DNA of 64,000 nucleotides from Lineus longissimus (GCF_910592395.1 NC_088321.1:9116001-9180000); one strand, 5' to 3'; shown: positions 30,662-42,224, counted from the first letter of the stretch. The notes: generated by a model not told the origin, from the letters alone. Numbers and translations are program-made.

Positions 30662-33370
30662 TTAGGTGTGTCCTGATGATCTCGAAGCCTTTCTTGCCTC
30701 CGAATTATCTTTGTGTTGGTCACTGCTGATGTACTCTGTTCCTGCTATCTCTTGCATTGCTTCGTTGATTTCAGCACAAGCTGGCAGTGCAGAAATCCAC
30801 CTATTTCGCTGACTCTCGCCCATTCCACGCCCTCGTGTCAGACCACCAGTTGTCTTAATAGTCCGCATCAGTGCTTGCTCTATTACTAGGTCTGTGCAGA
30901 GACCAGCCCAAAAACGATCACTTCTTCGAATCACGAACAAACCAGAGAGGAACTTATTGTAGACATCTGGTCTTTAACAAATCCTGCAGATGAATGTACG
31001 CTGACTTTGCATACATTGAGTGACCAGCTGCTGCAAAAATTTGCAACATTTCTTTGAGAGACCCCAAGTAAACATTGAAATTGCCCGTTCTCTACGCTCT
31101 GAAAAATTTCTTCAGCAGGTCAACCATCTTCATATATTGCACCCAAAGACATCCAGTGGGAAATCTAGCGATTTGAAAACTCTCAACCTCCAACTTCGAA
31201 TTGATTCTATCAAACAACACATCTGAATAACTCGCTTCAACTGTAACCTCGCCGCCTTTTAAGAGACTGTCAAAGTACTGAAGGGCCTCTTTTATGTCTT
31301 GTGCCTTTGTTGTCTCTACACCTTGCATGTCACCCTCCATCAGATCAGGTAGATCAAATGCCCTTGACAACACCATCGCATTTAGAAAATGTCCCCTCAC
31401 TGCTATTGCATATGCTTTGCCACTTAGCATATGTGTAACAGCATTATCAGCATATACAAGCTCAAGCACTTCCTTCAAGCCTGATGAACTCATAATGTTA
31501 CCAATGCAGCCAAGAAAGCTCATGGTGGTGTGAAAACCACCCAGGATCAGAACTAATGGCTTCAGGTCACTGTTTTCACCTTCATGCAAAATGATTGTTC
31601 TCGACTTCCACCACAGTGGTTGATCGAATGTCAGAATTGGGACAGTTGGTTTTCAGCCGCCACGAAATGTAGTGTGGAATAAATGCAACTCATGTCCGTT
31701 GGGTTCATGTCAATCATGGGGAGAAAGTGTACTGATGCCTTACCAGGGTGGTCTCCATGACAGATAGCCTGCATTGTTCCTGACCACCCAGGTCTCTTTG
31801 GTCGGAGAGGACATGAGATTTTCCACATTATATCAAGCTTCCTACTATCATCATAATGATCATCAATTTGTGGGAGTTTCTTGTATCAGTGACGTATTCT
31901 TCCCTTTGAAGAACTTGTAATACCTAATCTCAATCTGTGCACGATTTATATTGCTAACAGTATCGACCCGTAGTCTTGGGACAACTTGCTGACGTCTCAA
32001 TTCCGGAGCAGTGGCGACAATTATGCCCATGCTATGGAAAGTGCCACGCCCATCCAAAGTTCGTATGTTATGGTCAACATTGTCGGCAACATATTGACTG
32101 AAGTGCCCCGACATCTGAGAATCATTTCGCGGGAGGCTGGCTGCACTTTTAGAAAAGTTGATGACTTCTGAATATGACACACACAGTCCGTGACTTGATA
32201 AACTGTCGATTAGAAACCGCGACCCAAACTGGTGATGCATCTGCACATCCAGGCCAAAGGGAAGAGGAGCAATTAGAACTTGCCATTTGCATCATACACT
32301 GACCAAGTGAAGCAACCTTTAGATCCCTTGATTTTCCACTAAACAGATCATCTAAGAATATGCAGAGAGTGTCAGGAAGGTTATCCAAATTCTGTTCCAA
32401 CGACCGTATTTCATTCGAATCTGGGTAGAAGTCCTTTGATGTTGCGAGACCCTTGATATCAGCCTTGATCAGCTCTGCTGCAGTTCTTATAATCTTGCGC
32501 TTCTTAGAATCTTCATCATCCAATTTTGGCGGCTCATCGAATTCGTGAAGTATCTTGGCAGCCGTAGTTCGAAAGGTAACAACATCAGGACGCCCATTTA
32601 TATTCGATATCACGATAGAGTCACCTAAACACCTTTCAAGCTTTTTGTGCATGTATTTTGCACTATATGGCTCTGATGAGATTTGGGACATTCTGCTAAC
32701 AAGGTCAGTCACTGTCGTTTGCTCATCGTCATTTTCTCTTAGTTCATCTATCACTTTTAAGAAGGCTTCCTCCCGAGAAAGATCGACACGTCTCCCCAAC
32801 TTAGGTTCTTTGCATGCTAAGCTTCACTTCGTCCTCCTGGTATCGCAAAGGGATTTCCTTTCCTGTGCAGAAGTTAATATTGCAAACCCAGTGGTATTTG
32901 GCATCGACAGCTGGGAGATCTCTTGCAAAAGCAATCCGCCCACGAACAGCTCCCGCCCAGATGTCCTCATCTGATCTTTTGTCACATGCTGTAATAATCG
33001 TCCTTTGGAAATCCATAGTCGAAACCATCTTTGCCTTTATTTTCATTGCTCAAAAATGTTCCACAAAGAAAAAGTGATTTTTGAATTCAAAGTTAGGCTC
33101 CCTTGACCGCAGGGTTGGTACAGCTACCACCGGGATGTCATTGATCGTTTTTCTCTTTCTCGCCGATTCAATTCTCTTTTTATCAATATGGTTTTGTCCA
33201 CACTGAACGTGCAAACGCTGTCCAATAGAAACCTGAATTAATGGGGTTCTACGATCTATACTGGCTTCGTTGACCCTTGTAACACCCTTTTCCGAAATGA
33301 CAAATGTCTCCTTTCCATTGTCTAAATCTTCATGGCATAAGGCACATTGGAAGCTAGTTCAATCTTCAGT
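30662..33370 (-). pseudogene. Academ-like transposase region (zinc finger, DDE-like core), multi-exon, with breaks
   Basis: Reading down the minus strand: a Cys-rich module with CALCHEDLDNGKETFVIS (33346-33200); RSDEDIWAGAVRGRIAFARD and DAKYHWVCNINFCTGKE (33046-32801); a helical segment from MGRRVDLSREEAF (32799); the core after a frame change near 32240 with HHQFGSRFLIDSLSSHGLCV and YVADNVDHNIRTLDGRGTFH (Asp/His, candidate catalytic); DMNPTDMSCIYSTLHFVA (Asp); LILGGFHTTMSFLGCIGNIM; LSGKAYAIAVRGHFL; then RSDRFWAGLCTDLVIEQALM and TTGGLTRGRGM (30900-30830). These blocks occur in a very large uncharacterised family in cnidarians and lancelets (recollection). Frame changes indicate either short introns or decay. 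Confidence 0.6.
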
Positions 33371-34057
33371 GGTCATCATGTTGATCTGAAAAGGAGGAAC
33401 TTGGGATAATTATGTGAGTATTGTCTATCAGTGCTCACTCGACTTGTTAACCTGCGTACACATGGCACAGCAGTTTCGGGAAACATAGTTATTTGCACTG
33501 ACTCAAGATGGCGCCCCAAATAATCGTCTGCATGCTGTCGAAGCCCGACAAGGTTTGCAATTTCGCCCAAATTAAATGCTTGCTTGACAACCAATCTGTA
33601 ACAGTTGCTCCTTCAAAGCTTACTTCTTTAAGAGGTAGATCTGATAAACGTCTCTTCATTGATATACAGTTGGTCTGGTGTCATGGTGATCAATTAGCCT
33701 GACACAATACTATAAAGCATTACATGTGCAGGGCATGGCATTTCACTTGGGCATTTGCCTAGTTATTAATTGCTGACTTAAAACTAAACTTACCATCAAA
33801 TAGAGATATACGCACCAGCTGTGGGTGCAGTTGCTTCTTTACCATGGATGTAAAGCATTGCAATACTATAAAACCAAAGCCTGAGCTCTGATCTGGACTG
33901 AACACACTGAAAATGAAAGTGAAAATTGTTATTATGTAACACACGTTGTAAAAAAACAAATCAATCATGATGTAACAATTGTAAGTCAGCAAAATAAAGG
34001 TGAAAAATTAACAATTTTTTATGACGTCATCATTTGTTGTCAAAATCAGACGTCATG

Positions 34058-34336
34058 ACGTCATTTGACGTCATGGAATTGATTTATGACATATCTGATT
34101 AGATATTCTGACTCACAGAGGTCATATTTCAATCTGTTTGTAATACATTTATAGGGTGAAAAATCAATAATAAGAGAGTTATGAGGGTTCAAAGGTACAG
34201 TTGGCGGCCATTTTGAATTTATGCAAGTTAGGGCTTTTCCCCTCCCGAAAATTGGAGAATTTTGGATATGTCATAGAGGATGACCCCACGAACAAAATGG
34301 TACCAAAAACCTTTTGTTGCAATTTGTTCTAGGTCA
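34058..34336. repeat. Inverted repeat, right copy (internal to the Academ-like element)
   Basis: Partner of 27641-27922. It lies 2.3 kb inside the right end, so the pair is asymmetric. Palindromic TGACGTCA-type words (TGACGTCATTTGACGTCATG) cluster at its inner edge. Confidence 0.85.
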
Positions 34337-34822
34337 GGTACCAGCACAAAAATTTCAAAGTCTTCCAAATTGAATATTGTGGGTCACATCAGTTACTCCT
34401 TGAAATATGCAACAAAATGCAGTTTAAATGGTTCAGATATCTTTAGTATTAACCGAGATATGGGAATTTGAAGCGTTGACATTTCAGTTCTTTGTTTTAA
34501 CTCGTTAGTGAAACAAAAATGCTATAATTAGCGTGTGTCGGAGGGGCCATTTTTTCACCTTTTCTGCAATTTCTCAAAAACTGTTCAGTAGAATTTCATG
34601 AAAATTGGCCATATTATGTATTTTGAGGTGTTCTTTCATTTAAACACATCAAATTTGATGCAGCTAGTATAAAAATCCCCAAATTTGGGGTTTCCATGGT
34701 AACCAGTTAATGACAATTCAATAGCCGCCACAGATTCCAAGTAAAAATCAAGGAAATAATAAATAGAAATGCCTTGAATAAGTATATTAACACTGCAGGA
34801 GGTACCTGACCAAAAATGCACA

Positions 34823-35887
34823 TCATACAATGTTATTATTTAGGAGAAATGAGGTTTCCATGGCAACCAAATGAGGGAAAAACACACATGTTCCGACCTT
34901 TTTTTTCCCATCTTTCTTAGTTGACACCTCATCATCTGATACTTTTTCAGCCAATTCAATATGTTGCTCGAGCTCAGCAATCCTAGCATTCTTTGTCTTC
35001 ACCTTTTTCTCCAAATTCTCTAATTGTTCTACGTACAATGCTTCCGCTGAATCATATAACTCTGGTGTTGCCCGTTCCTTAATCCTGGCATTGTCACTCA
35101 CACCCCTAGCTTTACTCAGTTTATACTTAAGACTTGTCACTTTAGCTTTAACTTCTGTAACTTTGTTCTCAAGCCTCTTTACCACCTTCTCTGTGCACTC
35201 CGCTCGACTTATGGCCAACTTGTATTTTGCTTTCCAATGTTTCACTCGGGCACACAGCCTGGACCTATCTTCAGTAACTCTTTTTAAACTTGTCCTCTTT
35301 ATTCTGGATGACTCCTGCGTCTTTTCAAGCCTTTTTACTGAAGCTTTCAGATTGACAACCTGTTTTTTGAGTCCTTGTGTGCTCTTGGAAAGGTGATCCG
35401 CCTCGCATATGAATTTATCGATTACTATTTCGGGAATCTGAGATTCGAATGACGTGTTCAACTTTTTTAATTCTTTCCTTCTGTTGTCCTTCGGGCAAGA
35501 GACGGGTCCGGTGGCTGTGGGTAACACATGATGTTCATGAAGAAAGTTCAGGTAAGCTGCATTAAATTCATCCCCCTTTGACCTATTGTTACACAGTTTC
35601 AGTTTTTTAATAACAACAGCTTCAAAATTTGCCCGAATATTATTTGTTGTGATGTCCTCCATGTCATCTTTAAATATCTTCTGCAGGCATTTCTTGATTG
35701 CCATCCATGACAGAACCGAATCGCCCCTTTCTTTCTTTTTCAACCTCTGGAATATCACACAAACAATGTCTTTCGTAATGTATTCCCTCTCTATTTCAGA
35801 TAGCTGCTGTAAAAATGTAGATGAATCTTCTGCCCAGGATGGAAGCTTAGGACCACTGGTACCACTACTCTCAGCTTCAGAAGACAT
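34823..35887 (-). CDS. Coiled-coil protein of the Academ-like element (unrecognised)
   Basis: 354 residues starting MSSEAESSGTSGPKLPSWAE. The first ~130 residues are helical (FLQQLSEIEREYITKDIVCV, MAIKKCLQKIFKDDMEDITT). From about residue 165 to 340 there is a long heptad-rich charged coiled coil (GLKKQVVNLKASVKRLEK, VVKRLENKVTEVKAKVTSL, QLENLEKKVKTKNARIAELE). The last residues after KKDGKKK read into likely intron (a GT-containing donor near 34895), so this is probably the 5' exon of the transposase gene downstream. A CpG-rich, TATA-less stretch at about 36440-36560 could be the promoter. I do not recognise the family; a role in dimerisation is only inferred. Confidence 0.55.
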   Translation of the reverse strand: MSSEAESSGTSGPKLPSWAEDSSTFLQQLSEIEREYITKDIVCVIFQRLKKKERGDSVLSWMAIKKCLQKIFKDDMEDITTNNIRANFEAVVIKKLKLCNNRSKGDEFNAAYLNFLHEHHVLPTATGPVSCPKDNRRKELKKLNTSFESQIPEIVIDKFICEADHLSKSTQGLKKQVVNLKASVKRLEKTQESSRIKRTSLKRVTEDRSRLCARVKHWKAKYKLAISRAECTEKVVKRLENKVTEVKAKVTSLKYKLSKARGVSDNARIKERATPELYDSAEALYVEQLENLEKKVKTKNARIAELEQHIELAEKVSDDEVSTKKDGKKKVGTCVFFPHLVAMETSFLLNNNIV

Positions 35888-36624
35888 TTTCTGAAATAAA
35901 GGGAGAAATAATTACCCTCAGCTCTGGCATTTTCTCAAGTTATTCCATGAAAAATTAAGCCACGGCATGACAAAAGCCTAATCAACCAAAGTTATCATTT
36001 CAAACATTTTTTTCTGTAAATAAATTCATAGTAAGTAAGTAATATATATTATAATCATAAGCCATCATAAATAATACACAAAAAAGCACAAATTTCAAAG
36101 TTAAAGACAACAGAAAGTGTTAATTGCCAGTTTCATGGTGTTTCCTCTTCAAAGCTACTGCAGCGCCATCTTACGGATTTTCCGTTTTTGATGGTTATTG
36201 ATATTTCGGGCTGAAATGCATGCATTGGGGTCATGTTTACAACAATGAGGTTAAGCATTCTCGATTAAAAAGAGATCGTAGAAGTCCTTTATAGCCACTT
36301 TCATGCCCTTTCATTGTTCCTTACCTTAAAATTTCTTCGGTCTATACTTCAATCAGTCCAACATCATGATCAAATCCTTTGAAATTGACCAAAAAAGATG
36401 AATTTATGATCGTAAATGAAGTAAAATTTGAAACAGGAAATGGAAGAAAGCGACTCGCGCATGCGCGAGCTTTATTTCATTTGGGTGCAAAGGGGTGTCG
36501 GAATTCGTTCTGGCCGCACAAAATGGCAGCGACCATGGCCGAAAACGACAGTGGCGCCGCGGCACGGATTCGGGTGTACCTATCTAGGTTGCCCTGAATT
36601 AAGCGTAGATTGACTGGACTATCT

Positions 36625-37103
36625 CATCAATGAGCGTCGCTTCCGCAACCCCCTGTGTGTCGGCAAAACCATCTGCAACAGAGATCACCTTATAGTTATC
36701 AATATAACATTTACAAAGCACCAACTTATAATAGGCGTAGGCCTAGTAAACAACCAGCCCAGCACATTATATTCGCATGATGGCATTAACTCCAATAAAC
36801 ATAATCCTCCTATTGACAATCAGGCATACGACATGGGCGACAGCACAATTTTTACTAATCACACTCATGACAATTAGAAATAGGCCTAGCCGGCCAGCAT
36901 TGAACTTTATGACTCTCCGTTTACCAATACATTCAATATAGAAATCTGCCTATATAACAGGCAGGCATTCTGCAGTAGACCCATATTCCAAACATCACAG
37001 TATTGCCGCACATAAAGTTTTGAGAAACTTATAATACTTATATTGGTATAAGGCGTACCTGTAAAACTTATTCGTCACAGGTTGGCCAATGCATTATTTA
37101 AGC
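36625..37103. other. 5' leader of the PAT/Ngaro-type element
   Basis: CAT at 36625-36627 is the minus-strand ATG that restores the Gag start. The rest has no clear exon. It ends where the DIRS element begins. Confidence 0.45.
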
Positions 37104-37270
37104 ATTTTATGTCGTTCATACTCTACCCAGGTCAGACTTTTGCATGTGTACTCGATTCGGACACACCCGAGGAAGAAATAATCTATTTATGATAGATATC
37201 TCTTAGCTAGTTCGCTTAGCTACACCTAGGCGGCGCCCCTATACAGCCTCTGCCTCGTGTGAGCTGCCAA
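37104..37270. repeat. DIRS left inverted terminal repeat
   Basis: Begins ATTTTATGTCGTTCATACTC and pairs with the right end; the first ~25 bases are exactly complemented inside the internal region at 42083-42107. Confidence 0.88.
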
Positions 37271-37570
37271 CACCAGTACTTCTTCCTCGGCACACTGTTA
37301 CACACTGTACCGAGTTTTCTTACGTCGTTTTCGCCCAATTTTGGCAGATTCCATGCTAAAGAAGGACACCCCGGGACACCTTCGGGACGCTTATTGATTC
37401 TAGGAGACGGGTGAGATCGTTCTTTTACAATCCCCCCTCGATTTCTGCTTTTGGAGCGTGCTTTTTCTGCCGTCTCCCATGAAATTTTTTCTCTGTTCTC
37501 CCGGGCTGTGGGTCACGTTACCCGTTCGTTTTTATAACTTTTGTGGTTTTTCCGATAGAAAATCGGCGTA

Positions 37571-38586
37571 ATGACATCTTTATTGCCGTCTTTTCTTACT
37601 TCTTTGGGTGTTCCACCCTTTGCTCTCGACCTCCTGCCCTTCAGGGCCGGTTTTCGAGGTCCTTTTATGGGTGTATCGGGGATTCATAGTCCCCGGCCCG
37701 GTTCTTCCCCGTGTCGGGGTGCGGGTAGTTCCGCCCCCATTGGGCCGGACCCTTCCGCCCCCGGGATGCCTTCCTCTTCTCCCGGCACTGCGGGCAAGAA
37801 GACGAAGAAGGTGAGGAGAGGGGCGCGGCCCTCAAAGGGAAGGGGGTCTTTGACCCTCTCTCCCTCGCCCCCCTCACGGACCCCCGCTAAGCGGCGAGGT
37901 CCATGGGGCTCTCGGGGGGGTTTCGACCCCTCCCGACCCCGAACCCCAGGCCGGGCACCCCTCTTTTGGGGGTGTGCCCCCTGGGGAGGCCTTGGGTTTG
38001 AGTGTTGGTGACCCTGATTCAGGGACACTCCCCAGGGCTAGCCCTGCCCCCTTTCCAGGGGGCTCCGGGTGGGACTCTGGACGTTTTTCGTCCCGATCCC
38101 CCCACCGACGCCCCCACCTGTCATGGGTTGGTGAGCAGCGTCGCCCCGGTGAGCCGCCTGTTATTTCAGGCGTGCTCCCCGTCCCCCTCCGGGGTTTGCG
38201 ACGGGGTTGCGGCCGCTGTCCTTGCTGGCGGCTGCTCGCTCTGCCAGCGCCACCCACGGTTGAGTCCACGGCCACTCCGGGGATCCGCCACCCCTTCGCT
38301 TTGGGGCGGGCTCGTCCGTCCGACCCTCACTCTGTGAGTCGGTCGTCTCTTCGGACGCCCCCTGGCAGGGCAAGACCAGTTTTCACCTCCCGTCTTTGCC
38401 GCCGTTCACCGCACCCGGAGGTGTCCTGCCCGGTGTGGGCAGGGGGTCGGTGATCGACACTATTCACGGGCGAGGGGCCCTGGTGCCCCCCCCCCATTAT
38501 GGTGCCGTCAGACCGCCCATTTCCCCGGTCCCACCCCACTCTGCTCTGACGGGTATGTCAGGGTTGACTGGTGTGGCCGCTCAGGC
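37571..38586 (+). other. GC-rich leader of the DIRS element
   Basis: Several overlapping frames are open on both strands because the sequence is very GC-rich. Pro/Gly/Arg-rich translations on all frames make none convincing. It may include the N-terminal part of Gag. Confidence 0.4.
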
Positions 38587-39973
38587 ATGCCCCCCTCCCC
38601 CCCTCCTGTGTCTGCCCCACGGGAGTCCGATTTGAGCTCTGAGCCTCAGCCTCTTGCTTCTTCTCTCACGGAGGAGCAACGGCAGTTGCTTAGGAGTCTG
38701 ACGGACCGCATGGAGGCTGCCAACCTCCATTACAGGTCCTCGACTCGCCTGGCCGAGAGGCCAGTGGCTTTTGACTTGAGTCATCAGCCAATCGACTGTG
38801 AGTTCAGCGACTCACAGTCTTTTTCGGCCTTTCAGGCTGGCTACCCCTCTGGGGGTGAGGACTCCGACATTGTCGCAGGTATGCACGACTTGCGCGCTCT
38901 TGTTCGGCAATTTGTGCCGCAAGACACTTGTCCTCTCCCGACGGTCAACCCCGCCCTCGGTAAGGTGCCGTTCGACTTGTTCGGCGACGCCTCCGAGCAG
39001 GAGTCGGATGCGATCCCTGACCGGGTTTTTCAAGAATTGCCCGCGTCTCCGGCCCTGATTACAGCCTCCACATGGTTGGATACGGCTCTCAGGGATACAG
39101 CGCCTTCTTGCGGGGGTCACCAGCGCGCCCTAGTTTCGACACTCCCGTCTACGGGGCTGGGTGCCTAGACTCAGGCTGGGAAGTGATTCACGACCGCTTC
39201 CCCTCCAAGCCTGTCCTATAGACCCGATTATTATCAGGTCTCACGGTCAGGAACCGACCGGGTTTCACTGTCGCCCCTCAAGGACAACATCCAACTTTCG
39301 GGTTAAGTACCCCCTAAAGTCCTCTCTTCTTCGGTCTTAAAGGATGCGAAGAATGACGAGGCCCTGGCTAAGGAGACCCAGGCGGTGTTATCTTACGCCG
39401 ACCTGACTCTGTGTGCTCTTACCAGGTCTTTAGCCGCGGATGCCTCGGAGGAACAGCGCGTTCTCGCGATGTCCCTCCAGCAGTCCCTGCAGCATGCCAG
39501 TGATCTGACTGCTAAGCAGGCAGCTAATGGCGTGCTAAAACGCCGTGACCTGCTCATCGGGGGGGTTGAGCACGGTCAGGTCCCAGTTTCTGCGGGGGGC
39601 ATTAAGGACCGCTCCATTGAGCGGCCCTTTCTTGTTCCATGACTCCCTGCCTGACACCATGGGGGCTCAGGCACAGTCGGATCGCCTGATGGAGTCAGTC
39701 TCGACTCCCCAGGCCGCCCCCCGTCCGCGTTCCTATGCACAGGCCGCGGGCAGGGGACTACAGGTGGGGTCTCGACGCCCCCGAGGTTCATCGGCTCCTC
39801 GTGGGCCTTCGTCCTTGCGTGGCTCCTCCTCCTTTCGTCCCCAAGGGCAGGCAGAAGCTGCGGCTCCCTCTCGCCGCTCCAATAAGCGCCACCGCTCCTC
39901 AGGCAGGGGCGGGAGCGGCGGGCAGCCCAAGCGTCCCTTCCAAGAGAAGGGTTGCGGGGGCAAGCGCAAGTGA
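38587..39973 (+). pseudogene. DIRS Gag-like protein, frameshifted
   Basis: The first frame (38587-39166) encodes ASSLTEEQRQLLRSLTDRME, FSAFQAGYPSGGEDS and a region rich in acidic and aromatic residues. A break near 39170-39385 is followed by a second frame with LSYADLTLCALTRSLAADAS and QHASDLTAKQAANGVLKRRD, the helical region usual before the RT in DIRS Gags. The tail is Arg/Ser/Gly-rich (39740-39970). At least two frame changes separate the parts. Confidence 0.65.
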
Positions 39974-40002
39974 CTCTTTAGTCCTTCCTCCTGCGCCTCC
40001 AG

Positions 40003-40876
40003 GTGGCGCCCCCAAAGTTGGCATCGTGGGTGGCAGACTGCGACACTTCGCAGCCTTTTGGGACCGGTGGTGTCAAAAAGACTCCCCCGTGCCGGATATG
40101 CTCCGACACGGTGTCCGATTGGCCTTTTCCCGTCCCCCCCTATGACGTCGGTGTCCCCGCCAGTAGACACCGTCAGGAGCTTGCCCTTCGATCGGAGGTC
40201 CTGTCTCTTCTCAAGAAGCAGGCAGTGAGGCTGGTGGACAACCATTCCTCCCCAGGCTTTTACAACCACGTCTTCTTGGTCCCCAAGAAGTCGGGGAAGT
40301 GGAGACCAGCGGATCTATATCCCGGAGTCCCTCCTGTGGGAGGTGCGGAGTTTCTGGCGTTCGGAGACGGAGCTCCTCCGCGGAGTGCAGCTCAGCCCTC
40401 CGTCGCCCCAGATGTCCCTGTTCACGGACGTCTCCCTTTATGGTTGCGGCGCCCATTTGAACGAAGGGGACCTGACCACCAAGGGCACGTGGTCAGAGGA
40501 GGATGCGCGTTTCTCGATCAATATCCTCGAGATGCAGGCTGTCTTCCTGGCCGTGAGGGCCTTCACGTCTCATCTAAGGGGTCACAGGGTTTCTCTTTTC
40601 TCTGACAATTCGACGGTGGTCGCTTATATTCGGAGACAGGGGGGGACGAGATCCGACACATTGTGCCGTCTCACTTGGGAGCTCCTGCAGCTTTGTCGCC
40701 GCTTGGATATCCAGCTCCTCCCCCGTCACATCCCCGGCAAGAGAAATATCTTGGCCGACGCCCTTTCCAGGTCGGACTGTCTGGTCCAGACAGAGAGGAC
40801 CCTCCATCGCGAGGTGGTCTCTCGCCTGGGGCCCTGTGGGATGCTCCGGTCGTGGACTTGTTTGCGACTCGGTTGA
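40003..40876 (+). pseudogene. DIRS RT (deleted) and RNase H
   Basis: RT starts with EVLSLLKKQAVRLVDNHSSP and FYNHVFLVPKKSGKWRPADL (to about 40315), then jumps directly into the RT-RNase H connector, so the catalytic palm with the Asp pair is deleted. RNase H is well preserved: MSLFTDVSLYGCGAHL (Asp), INILEMQAVFLAVRAF (Glu), VSLFSDNSTVVAYIRRQGG (Asp), LPRHIPGKRNILADALSR (final Asp). The frame differs between the two parts. RNase H would remove the RNA of the RNA-DNA hybrid. Confidence 0.82.
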
Positions 40877-40879
40877 ACA

Positions 40880-41580
40880 AGAGGTTCCCCCTGTACTACT
40901 CACCCTTTCCGGACGGTAAGTCGCCCAACATCAGGGACAGTCTACCCTTGATTCATACGATAGCAAGTGGGCTGTCTTTCGAGACTGGTGTCGGGAGCAC
41001 GGAGTTTCTCCAGTCGCTCCCTCTCTTCCCAACTTCCTCGACTTCTTGAACTTTCTATTCACGGCCCGGAAGTTTTCGGTTCAGGGAGTGAAAGGTTATC
41101 GCTCCGCCGTTTCGGTCACCTTAAAGCTGACTGAATCGTGGCAACCGTCTTGGGATGACGTTATCCGCTACGGTCTCTAGAGACCTTCCGGACAGAACTC
41201 TCTGTCCTGTTCGGGCATTGAAGTTCTATTCTAATAAGACTAAGGAGCCTGCTGTTCGCCTAGGCAGGAAGCGCCTCTTTTTGTCTTATAGAGAGGGGTT
41301 TACTAGGGAGATAGCTGCAGCCACGGTCGCCAGATGGTTGGTGGCCACCATCCGGATGGCTTATTCTATTACACTCGTTTCTCCAGAGCTTCGTCGCCTA
41401 GGCGCCATTACGGCCCACGAGATTCGGGCCATTTCTTCTTCGTGGGCCGAGTATAAGTGAGTGGCACAGAACGAGGTTTTAGATGCGGCTACGTGGAGTT
41501 CTCACTCTACATTCTCCCAGGTATTATATGCGCGATTGGTCCAAGTTAGCAGACGGTATGCTGTCTCTTGGTCCAGTTGT
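40880..41580 (+). pseudogene. DIRS tyrosine recombinase
   Basis: The N-terminal core-binding part reads WAVFRDWCREHGVSPVAP, LDFLNFLFTARKFSVQGVKG and YRSAVSVTLKLTESW. The catalytic part includes LCPVRALKFYSNKT, KRLFLSYREGF, ITAHEIRAISSSWA (H-x-x-R) and STFSQVLYARLVQVS (candidate Tyr). A stop near 41178, a frame change and an in-frame TGA at 41458-41460 interrupt it. The recombinase would insert a circular cDNA without target duplication. Confidence 0.8.
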
Positions 41581-42064
41581 CGCTGCTCAGCACATGGTCT
41601 AGGTGTTTCCCTGCCTAGACCACTCGTCGATTTTCTCTCCTGCTGGCTGTCTTGTCCTCCCTCCTTTTTAAGGGGGGGGGGGTTGTTCTATAGACTGTTG
41701 CCGGGTCTTCGGGCCTGCGCGTTCGCCCCGTCCAGCTGTCCTAGGGTTCAGCCGCCTAGGACTTTTGAGAGTTAGTCAGTGAGGCCGCTCCATGTTATTC
41801 TGGGGCGTGCTCTCCTTCTTGTAAAAAAAAAAGAAATTTTTTCCACATTGTGTCTCTTGACGATATGTCCTGAGCTTATACTGTGTTGAGGTGGTTTTGT
41901 CCCCGTCTAGGAGGGGATGGGTTTTCCCAGTTATGCTTCCCCAAGCATTCTTTCTCTGGGTCCCCTGGTCTCACCCGTTGGGTTCTGCTGCGCAGCTTGG
42001 AGACAGTTCACTTCACTTCATGGTAAGTCACCGTTTACCCTCCTTCCTTTGGTTGTTGGTATTC

Positions 42065-42175
42065 GATGCAAAAGTCTGACCTGGGTAGAGTATGAACGAC
42101 ATAAAATTTCCATTTCATGTGGAAATGTCATTTTATTAGTTCATACCTACCCAGGTCAGACTACCCGCCCTGCCT
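42065..42175. repeat. DIRS internal complementary region
   Basis: CTGGGTAGAGTATGAACGAC followed by ATAAAAT is the complement of the left end; it is joined directly to TTCCATTTCATGTGGAAATG, which complements the right end. It serves as the bridge for circularisation in the DIRS model. Confidence 0.85.
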
Positions 42176-42224
42176 GTCCCCACAGCAACGGGACTAACTC
42201 GGTGCGCTCGAGTAATAAGTACTG

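Larger units (their letters stand above)
27621..36621 (-). mobile_element. Academ-like DNA transposon, 9.0 kb, TSD TCT
   Basis: Perfect 12-bp inverted ends TAGTCCAGTCAA lie at 27621 and, inverted, at 36610-36621, flanked by the direct repeat TCT (27618-27620, 36622-36624). Excision on paper restores the gag start. All genes are on the minus strand: a coiled-coil ORF, a zinc-finger/DDE-like region and a PIN/FEN1-like nuclease. Transposons with a 3-4 bp duplication and an XPG-type nuclease are described as Academ; this assignment rests on architecture and memory, not a search. A ~280-bp inverted repeat (27641-27922 versus 34058-34336) lies inside. Confidence 0.65.

Noticed and set aside
27641-34336. 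The ~280-bp inverted repeats as the ends of the Academ-like transposon
   Set aside because: No target duplication fits those ends, whereas 27621-36621 has perfect 12-bp ends, a TCT duplication and restores the gag start codon.
37571-38586. Overlapping GC-rich frames on both strands in the DIRS leader
   Set aside because: High GC makes stops rare in all frames; compositions are Pro/Gly/Arg-rich with no domain.
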